Shown here piece by piece: positions 1-5,128 of a DNA stretch of 7,473 nt. The notes beneath the pieces are model-generated. The model was not told the origin of the DNA and searched no databases. It saw nothing but the letters and a program-made list of their open reading frames with translations. The stretch spans positions 1-7,473 of the forward strand of contig JBJHCV010000021.1 of assembly GCA_050486225.1 (NCBI GenBank), given 5' to 3'. The DNA is from JBBDIX01 sp050486225 (GTDB taxonomy: Bacteria > Actinomycetota > Nitriliruptoria > Nitriliruptorales > Nitriliruptoraceae). Numbering within the stretch: position 1 is the stretch's first letter; every line of letters starts with the position of its first letter. The position numbers were made by a program, and so were the translations under genes.

Positions 1-38
1 CCGCGTCGACCACCGGTCAGATCGCCTCCCTGCCGGCG

Positions 39-2189
39 CTACCCGTCCTCGTCAGACGGGAAGTCGTCCTCCTCGGCTCCGTTTGTCATCTCCTGATCGA
101 TCGTGTCGCCGCCCGATTGGTCCGAATCGTCCTCCGAGGGGAGTTCGAAGCCGCCGGGCGGAAGCGGGCAGGTGTCGTCGGGAACCATCACCCGCGGCAG
201 ACGCTGAAGCTCGCCCGGACACCATGGCGCAGCGCGCAAACCGGTCTCCGGATCGATCTCGACGACCACGTGCTCCTCGTCGGGCACCGGGAACTGCTGC
301 GGTGATTGGCCGCGGAGCGCAGCGGTCATGAACGTCGCGAAGACATCGGCCGGAATGGAGCCGCCCGTCACACGTGCGAGGCCCTGGACGTCGAGCATGG
401 GGACGAGCCCCTCGACGTGCCCGAGCCATACGGCGGTCGACAACACCGGTGTGGTGCCGACGAACCACGCGTCGGCGTGATCCGAGGTGGTGCCCGTCTT
501 GCCGGCGACCGGCCATCGGTCGACGCGCGCACGCACCCCGGTGCCGCGCTCGACCGCATCGATCAGGACGTGGGTCGTCACCCAGGCTTGCGACGGCGTC
601 AGCGCCTGGGAACCGCGGGTCTCGGCCGCCCAGACGAGCTGTCCGTGCTCGTCCTCGATGTGGCTGACCACCGTGGTCGGAACATGCACCCCACCGTTGG
701 CGAGCGTGGCGAACGCGGCCGCCATGTCCAGGGGCGTTACCCCGAGGCGGCCGCCCCCGATGGCGATCTGAGGCTCGTCGGTCGGCACCGGCGCGTCCAC
801 CCCGAGCGCCCGCGCCATCGCCGCGACGCGGTCCAGCCCGACCTCGACCGCAAGCCGCACGAAGGCGGTGTTGATCGAGACCCGGGTCGCTCCCTGGATG
901 CTTATGGCGCCGTAGGAGCGCCGGTCATAGTTGCGCACGTCCTCCCACACACCACCGGGCACCGCGATGTCGCCCTGACTGCCGTCGAGCAGGTCGTCGG
1001 GTTGCCAGCCGTCGGCGATCGCGGCGGCCAGTACGAACGCTTTGAACGTCGAACCCGGCTGGCGCCGTGCCTGGGTGGCGAGGTCGAACTGAAGCTCGTC
1101 GTAGCTGCGCGACCCGACCATCGCACGCACATGCCCGGTGGACGGGTCGACCGCCGCTATCGCACCGTCGGGCCCGTCGGCGTCGAGGTGGCTTCGCAAC
1201 GCCGAACGGGCCGCGGCCTGCAGGCGCGGGTCGATCGTCGTGTGGATGCGCAGGCCGCCCTGGTAGAGCCGTTGGGCACGCGCCTCTTCGGTCGGGCCGA
1301 GTCGGGGGTCGGCCAGCAGGGTGCGCAGCACGAAGTCGACCACGTGCGGTTCCCGCACCGACGAGGGGACCGGGCGCGGGTGAACCTCGATCGGCTGCGA
1401 GGTCGCGTCGCGGCGCTGTTGGACACTGATGTGGCCGTCCTCGGCCATCCTCCAAAGCACGTCGTCCCGGCGTCGCTTGACCGCGTCCGGCTCCCGGGCG
1501 GGCGACAGCGCCTCGGGTGCGCGCAGGATCGCCGCCAGCATCGCAGCTTCGTGCAGCTCGAGTTCGGCGACCGTCGTCCGGAAGTAGCTGTGGGCCGCCG
1601 CTTCGATGCCGTACGCGCCCTGGCCGAAGTACACCGAGTTGAGGTAGTCCTCGAGGATAGACGCCTTCGACCGCTGCTCCTCGAGCTGTCGGGCGAGGAT
1701 CGCCTCCTGCAGCTTCGTCTCGGGTGTACGCGGCGCCTGAGGCATGTAGAGGGTCTTGACGAGCTGCTGGGTGATCGTCGATCCGCCCTGCTCGACCTCC
1801 CCTGAAGCGATGTTGACCAACGCGGCGCGTGACAGTGACCGCAGGTCGACACCGCGGTGGTCGAAGAATCGCCGATCCTCGGCGGTGAGCACCGCATCGA
1901 CGACGTGCTTGGGCACCGCGCCGAGCGAGACCGGCTCGCGGTGCTGGCTGCGAAGCACCGCCAGCTCGTTGCCGTCGCGGTCGAACACGACCGACTGGCG
2001 CGGGACCGCCGGTTCCTGGTCGACCAGGTGGGCGGTCTCCGGCAGCTCGAGCACGACGACGTCGGTGCAAGCGGCGGTGAGGACGGCCATGGCCGAGGCG
2101 ATCGCCAGCAGTCGCCCCAGCGGCGTGACCGGTCGGCCCGGGCGCCTGCACGCCCCCGGTGAGGTGCGTCGGGCCGGCGCGTTACGCAT
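39..2189 (-). CDS. Bifunctional class A penicillin-binding protein (glycosyltransferase + transpeptidase), possible lipoprotein
   Basis: A 716-residue peptidoglycan synthase that polymerises lipid II into glycan chains and cross-links stem peptides on the outer face of the membrane. Domains seen in order: a basic N-terminus, a hydrophobic segment at about residues 24-40 ending in LTAAC (Cys41), and a GT51 glycosyltransferase domain at about 65-250. The GT51 domain shows TAEDRRFFDH (Glu104 as the expected catalytic Glu), GGSTITQQLVK (135-145) and LNSVYFGQGAYGIEAAA (183-199). The transpeptidase domain at about 340-625 has all three motifs: STFK (Ser380 nucleophile, Lys383), SIN (438-440) and KTGTT (564-568). 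A C-terminal region with two cysteines (657, 674) and a strongly acidic tail (about 685-716) follows; no PASTA repeat is visible. Length is normal for the family. The ATG start lies 3 bp after the metB stop with no clear Shine-Dalgarno, which suggests translational coupling. The family call is firm; which paralogue (PonA-like or other) is not resolved. Confidence 0.96.
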   Translation of the reverse strand: MRNAPARRTSPGACRRPGRPVTPLGRLLAIASAMAVLTAACTDVVVLELPETAHLVDQEPAVPRQSVVFDRDGNELAVLRSQHREPVSLGAVPKHVVDAVLTAEDRRFFDHRGVDLRSLSRAALVNIASGEVEQGGSTITQQLVKTLYMPQAPRTPETKLQEAILARQLEEQRSKASILEDYLNSVYFGQGAYGIEAAAHSYFRTTVAELELHEAAMLAAILRAPEALSPAREPDAVKRRRDDVLWRMAEDGHISVQQRRDATSQPIEVHPRPVPSSVREPHVVDFVLRTLLADPRLGPTEEARAQRLYQGGLRIHTTIDPRLQAAARSALRSHLDADGPDGAIAAVDPSTGHVRAMVGSRSYDELQFDLATQARRQPGSTFKAFVLAAAIADGWQPDDLLDGSQGDIAVPGGVWEDVRNYDRRSYGAISIQGATRVSINTAFVRLAVEVGLDRVAAMARALGVDAPVPTDEPQIAIGGGRLGVTPLDMAAAFATLANGGVHVPTTVVSHIEDEHGQLVWAAETRGSQALTPSQAWVTTHVLIDAVERGTGVRARVDRWPVAGKTGTTSDHADAWFVGTTPVLSTAVWLGHVEGLVPMLDVQGLARVTGGSIPADVFATFMTAALRGQSPQQFPVPDEEHVVVEIDPETGLRAAPWCPGELQRLPRVMVPDDTCPLPPGGFELPSEDDSDQSGGDTIDQEMTNGAEEDDFPSDEDG

Positions 2190-2192
2190 CGT

Positions 2193-3317
2193 TCACGAAA
2201 GCGCGTCGTCCAGGTCAGCGATGAGGTCGTCAGCGCACTCGAGGCCGACCGAGATGCGCAGCAGGTCGTCGGGAACCTCGAGTGCGGTACCGGCCACGGA
2301 CGCGTGGGTCATCACGCCCGGGTGCTCGATCAGGCTCTCGACCCCGCCGAGGGACTCTGCCAGGAAGAACAGTCGGGTGCGCTCGGCGACGGCGATCGCG
2401 GCATCGCGGCCACCCGCGACGCGGAACGAGATCATCCCGCCGTAGCCCTTCATCTGCCGGCTCGCCAGGTCGTGGCCCGGATGGGTGGGCAGGCCGGGGT
2501 AGCGCACCTCGGTGACCCGATCGTGGCTGACCAGGTGTTCGGCGATCCGCTGGGCGTTGGCGCAGTGCCGATCCATGCGAACGGCAAGCGTCTTGGCGCC
2601 GCGCAGGGTCAGCCACGCGTCGAACGGGCCCGGCACGGCCCCGGCGGCGTTCTGGATGAACCGGAGCCGCTGGGCGATGGCGGCGTCGGTGCACACCGCA
2701 CCGCCGACCACGTCCGAATGCCCACCGATGTACTTGGTGGTCGAGTGGACGATGATGTCGGCGCCGTGGTCGGCGGGTCGCTGCAGGTAGGGCGTCGCGA
2801 AGGTGTTGTCGACCACCAGCAGCGCCCCCGCGGCATGGGCGATCTCTGCCAGCGCAGGAAGGTCGGCGATGTCCAGGCGTGGGTTCGACGGCGTCTCCAC
2901 CCACACCATGCGCGTGGCCCCGGTGATCGCGGCCGCGACCGCGTCCAGATCGGTCATGCGCACGGTGTCGACGCCGAGCCCGGCTGCCCGGTGGACCCGG
3001 TCGATCAGCCGCCAGGTACCGCCGTACACGTCGTCGGCGAGCAGGACCCGGTCACCGGGGGACAGCAGGCGCAGCACCGCGTCCTCGCCCGCAAGTCCGG
3101 AAGCGAACGCGACCGACTCGTCGACGTCCTCCAACGAGGCCAGGCAGATCTCCAGAGCGGTGCGGGTCGGATTTCCCGTGCGTGCGTACTCGTATCCGCG
3201 GTGCCGGCCGACACCGTCCTGGGCGAACGTCGAGGTCTGGTAGATCGGCACGATGACAGCGCCCGTCGCGGGGTCCGGATCCTGACCGGCGTGAATCGCG
3301 CGGGTTTCGAATTCCAC
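2193..3317 (-). CDS. metB: Cystathionine gamma-synthase / gamma-lyase family PLP enzyme (MetB-like)
   Basis: A 374-residue cytosolic enzyme of the Cys/Met-metabolism PLP family, full length for the group. It either makes cystathionine from an acylated homoserine and cysteine (MetB, forward transsulfuration) or cleaves cystathionine to cysteine and 2-oxobutyrate (gamma-lyase). Visible family features are the N-terminal TRAIHAGQDPD, YEYARTGNPTR (42-52, Tyr44/Arg46 expected to contact the PLP phosphate), YGGT (98-101), VVDNTFATPY (168-177, Asp170 to the pyridine nitrogen), HSTTKYIGGHSD (191-202, Lys195 the Schiff-base lysine), SLGGVESLIEHP (322-333) and LLRISVGLE (352-360, Arg354 to the substrate carboxylate). 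The GTG start is chosen because AGGAGG lies 6 nt upstream and the protein begins exactly where the family does. It lies 60 bp downstream of cbs and 3 bp upstream of the PBP gene. Synthase and lyase cannot be separated by motif; the cbs neighbour makes a reverse-transsulfuration (lyase) role plausible. Mycobacteria annotate metB near cbs. Confidence 0.95.
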   Translation of the reverse strand: MEFETRAIHAGQDPDPATGAVIVPIYQTSTFAQDGVGRHRGYEYARTGNPTRTALEICLASLEDVDESVAFASGLAGEDAVLRLLSPGDRVLLADDVYGGTWRLIDRVHRAAGLGVDTVRMTDLDAVAAAITGATRMVWVETPSNPRLDIADLPALAEIAHAAGALLVVDNTFATPYLQRPADHGADIIVHSTTKYIGGHSDVVGGAVCTDAAIAQRLRFIQNAAGAVPGPFDAWLTLRGAKTLAVRMDRHCANAQRIAEHLVSHDRVTEVRYPGLPTHPGHDLASRQMKGYGGMISFRVAGGRDAAIAVAERTRLFFLAESLGGVESLIEHPGVMTHASVAGTALEVPDDLLRISVGLECADDLIADLDDALS

Positions 3318-3335
3318 CTGTCACCTCCTGTCACC
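3317..3335 (-). repeat. Tandem direct repeat GGTGACAGG around the metB ribosome binding site
   Basis: Read on the minus strand, the 9-mer GGTGACAGG occurs at 3335-3327 and again at 3325-3317, one base apart, giving a 10-bp period. The Shine-Dalgarno AGGAGG spans the junction of the two copies, and the last G of the second copy is the first base of the GTG start. It may be a small local duplication, or a pair of same-face binding sites since the period is close to one helical turn. Confidence 0.7.
3324..3329 (-). promoter_or_regulatory. Shine-Dalgarno of metB (AGGAGG)
   Basis: On the minus strand AGGAGG is followed by six bases and then the GTG start codon. This is the strongest ribosome binding site in the window and it decides the metB start. 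An ATG 20 bp further upstream (first base at 3337) is in another frame and has no comparable site. Confidence 0.85.
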
Positions 3336-3340
3336 ATGTA

Positions 3341-3358
3341 TCGGCAGGTACCTGCCGA
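3341..3358. promoter_or_regulatory. Perfect 18-bp palindrome upstream of metB, candidate operator or mRNA hairpin
   Basis: TCGGCAGGTACCTGCCGA equals its own reverse complement over all 18 bases. It sits in the 60-bp gap between the cbs stop and the metB start, 11 bp upstream of the metB Shine-Dalgarno. As DNA it has the shape of a dimeric repressor site (for example of TetR- or GntR-type regulators). As RNA it could form a 7-bp stem with a GTAC loop. No T-run follows on the metB strand, so a standard intrinsic terminator is unlikely. The palindrome is seen directly; the regulatory role is inference. Confidence 0.6.
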
Positions 3359-3377
3359 CAGTGGACCGCGAACTCGG

Positions 3378-4853
3378 TCAGCTGGCGAGGTGGGTCAGCA
3401 GATCGGTGCGTGTGAGCACACCGACCGCGGCATCGTCGTCGACGACCATCACCGCGCCGGCGCCGGTGGCCAGTGCGGCCAGCACGAGCTGCATCGCACT
3501 GTCCGCGGCGACCGTCGGCAGCGGAGCCTGCAGCACCTCGGCGATCGGGCGGGTCATCAGGTCGGGATCACGCAGCGCAGCGTCGAGCAGGTCGTACTCG
3601 CGCACCGAACCGAGCACGTCGCCGGTGGTGGCGTTGTCGTGGACGTCGTCGGCGAACACCGGCAGCTGGGACACGCCGAACTCCTTGAGGAGCTCGATGG
3701 CTGCGGCGACCGTCTCCCCTGGGTGCAGGTGGACCAGATCGGGCACCCGGCCGTCCTTGCCGGTCAGCACGTCGGCCGCCGTCGCGCTTCCCCGCGCATG
3801 GTCGACGAGTCCGTGCTCGGCCAGCCAGGTGTCGTCGTAGAGCTTGCTGAGATAGCCCCGTCCCGAATCGGGAAGCAGCACGACGATGGTGGCGTCTTCG
3901 GGCTGGCCCGCCGCGTAGCGCAGCGCGGCCACCAGTGCCGTCCCGCCACTGCCACCGACCAGCAGCCCCTCCTCGCGGGTGCAGCGGCGTGCCATCGCGA
4001 ACGACTCCTGGTCGGAGACCCGTTCCCAGACGTCCACGACGCCCGGATCGAACGTCGGTGGCCAGAAGTCCTCACCGATGCCCTCGACCAGGTACGGATG
4101 GACCTCGTCACCCGAATACAGCGAACCTTCGGGGTCGGCGCCGACGACGACCACCTCGGGGTTGCGTGACTTGAGGTACCGGCCGACACCGGTGGCGGTG
4201 CCGCCGGTGCCCACACCACAGACGAAGGCGTCGATGGTGCCTGCGGTCTGGCGCCACAGCTCCGGTCCCGTCGACAGGATGTGGGCGGCCGGGTTGGCCT
4301 GGTTGAAGTACTGGTTGGGCTTGAATGCACCCGGTTGGGCGGCAAGGCGGTCCGACACCGAGTAGTACGAGCGCGGGTCGTCCGGCTCGACCGCGGTCGG
4401 GCACACCACGACCTCGGCGCCGTAGGCGCGCATCAGCGCGATCTTGTCCTGGCTGACCTTGTCGGGCACGACGAACACGCACCGGTAGCCGCGACGGGCC
4501 GCGACGATGGCCAGGCCGACCCCGGTGTTGCCCGACGTGGGCTCCACGATCGTGCCACCCGGCTTGAGGGCCCCGGCTGCCTCGGCGGCCTCGATCATGG
4601 CCATCCCGATGCGGTCCTTGACACTGCCTCCGGGGTTGAGCATCTCGAGCTTGGCGATCACCGTCGGGGCCACGTCGCGCGAGAGGCGGTCGAGCGCGAC
4701 CAGCGGGGTGTCGCCCGTCAATTCGACCAGGTCGCGTGCGATCTCGCGCCCTTGGGCGTCGCGGTGAAGTCGAGGCGAGGAAGCGACGTCTTCGCCGGCC
4801 CCCGGCGTGTCGGCGAACACGGACCGGTCGAACTCGTCCAACGGCGTGCTCAT
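3378..4853 (-). CDS. cbs: Cystathionine beta-synthase with C-terminal CBS domain pair
   Basis: A 491-residue cytosolic PLP enzyme that condenses serine with homocysteine to cystathionine, the first step of reverse transsulfuration. After a roughly 40-residue polar N-terminal extension without cysteine (so no heme-binding module of the animal type), the fold-type II catalytic domain runs from about 41 to 345. It contains LTGDTPLV (45-52), NPGGSVKDR (73-81, Lys79 the PLP lysine), PTSGNTG (105-111, substrate-carboxylate loop), GVGTGGT (213-219, PLP-phosphate loop) and PDSGRGYLSKLYDD (328-341). The last motif, with the tail, is typical of CBS rather than of cysteine synthase. Two CBS (Bateman) domains follow at about 361-422 and 430-491, likely a regulatory nucleotide- or AdoMet-type module. 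The ATG at 4853 is preferred: a longer in-frame reading to 4970 would run into the tRNA-Arg gene. Only a weak GGAA-type ribosome site is visible. It is probably co-transcribed with metB. An O-acetylserine-using variant cannot be excluded. Confidence 0.95.
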   Translation of the reverse strand: MSTPLDEFDRSVFADTPGAGEDVASSPRLHRDAQGREIARDLVELTGDTPLVALDRLSRDVAPTVIAKLEMLNPGGSVKDRIGMAMIEAAEAAGALKPGGTIVEPTSGNTGVGLAIVAARRGYRCVFVVPDKVSQDKIALMRAYGAEVVVCPTAVEPDDPRSYYSVSDRLAAQPGAFKPNQYFNQANPAAHILSTGPELWRQTAGTIDAFVCGVGTGGTATGVGRYLKSRNPEVVVVGADPEGSLYSGDEVHPYLVEGIGEDFWPPTFDPGVVDVWERVSDQESFAMARRCTREEGLLVGGSGGTALVAALRYAAGQPEDATIVVLLPDSGRGYLSKLYDDTWLAEHGLVDHARGSATAADVLTGKDGRVPDLVHLHPGETVAAAIELLKEFGVSQLPVFADDVHDNATTGDVLGSVREYDLLDAALRDPDLMTRPIAEVLQAPLPTVAADSAMQLVLAALATGAGAVMVVDDDAAVGVLTRTDLLTHLAS

Positions 4854-4941
4854 CGGTGCATTCCGTGTCGTCACGGCCGGCGTATCACGCACTCGGTGCT
4901 TGCGTCGGGCACGGCCCGGGCGCGTGACCGACCGCGTGCGG
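4854..4941 (-). other. Spacer between tRNA-Arg and cbs
   Basis: An 88-bp stretch between the 3' end of tRNA-Arg and the cbs start on the same strand. I see no T-rich intrinsic terminator and no convincing -10/-35 pair, only a short GCAC/GTGC stem. The promoter for cbs may therefore lie here unrecognised, or cbs may be read through from the tRNA promoter. Confidence 0.4.
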
Positions 4942-5013
4942 TACCCCCGGTAGGAATCGAACCTACGCACCTGGCTCCGGAGGCCAGTGCTCTATCCACT
5001 GAGCTACGGGGGC
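4942..5013 (-). tRNA. tRNA-Arg, anticodon CCG
   Basis: A 72-nt gene that folds into a complete cloverleaf on the minus strand. The acceptor stem is GCCCCCG/CGGGGGT with a G-U first pair and discriminator A. The D arm is GCTC/GAGC. The anticodon stem is CTGGC/GCCAG with loop CTCCGGA, giving anticodon CCG, which reads CGG arginine codons. The variable loop is 4 nt and the T arm is GTAGG/CCTAC with loop TTCGATT. The 3' CCA is not encoded: the discriminator is followed by CCG in DNA, so the end must be added by CCA-adding enzyme. It is transcribed away from argS, head to head with the enzyme that charges it, and lies upstream of cbs on the same strand. Confidence 0.97.
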
Positions 5014-5128
5014 GCACATGGCGTGAAGAAGCCGTACGCCCCGGCACCGTACCATGCCCCTTTCCCGGTCCCGGCCGCCCCTCGTGCCGTGTCGGACCCT
5101 CCACGCCCGCCCGACGCACGGACCAACC
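5014..5128. promoter_or_regulatory. Divergent promoter region between tRNA-Arg and argS
   Basis: This 115-bp non-coding region must carry the start signals for tRNA-Arg (minus) and argS (plus). The best -10-like hexamers overlap: TACCAT on plus (5050-5055) and TACGGT on minus (5051-5046), both fitting the loose actinobacterial TANNNT pattern. I see no good -35 for either. If used, they would give leaders of about 65 nt for argS and about 25 nt for the tRNA precursor. Placing promoters here follows from gene orientation; the exact boxes are weakly supported. No T-box-like leader is apparent. Confidence 0.4.

Noticed and set aside
1..38. Possible start of another minus-strand gene downstream of the PBP (GGGAGG at 25-30, GTG at 11-13)
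   Set aside because: Spacing of 11 nt is long and only four codons are inside the window, so no gene can be supported.
306..1805. 499-codon open frame on the plus strand opposite the PBP gene
   Set aside because: Its product is Arg/Gly/His/Asp-rich with no recognisable domain. It is the antisense shadow expected in very G+C-rich DNA, while the minus frame carries all GT51 and transpeptidase motifs.
3341..3358. Intrinsic terminator after cbs
   Set aside because: The inverted repeat has no T-run after it on the cbs strand, and its perfect symmetry fits a protein-binding site at least as well.
2304..4169. 621-codon open frame on the plus strand across metB, the gap and cbs
   Set aside because: It spans two well-supported opposite-strand genes and the palindrome-bearing gap, and its product shows low-complexity shadow composition without motifs.
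4854..4970. 39-residue longer N-terminus for Cbs
   Set aside because: The extension is Arg-rich and its start lies inside the tRNA-Arg gene; ATG at 4853 fits better.
5054..5128. 25-residue longer N-terminus for ArgS starting at 5054
   Set aside because: The added residues are Pro/Arg/His-rich and do not resemble the ArgS N-terminus; the ATG at 5129 begins at the family boundary.
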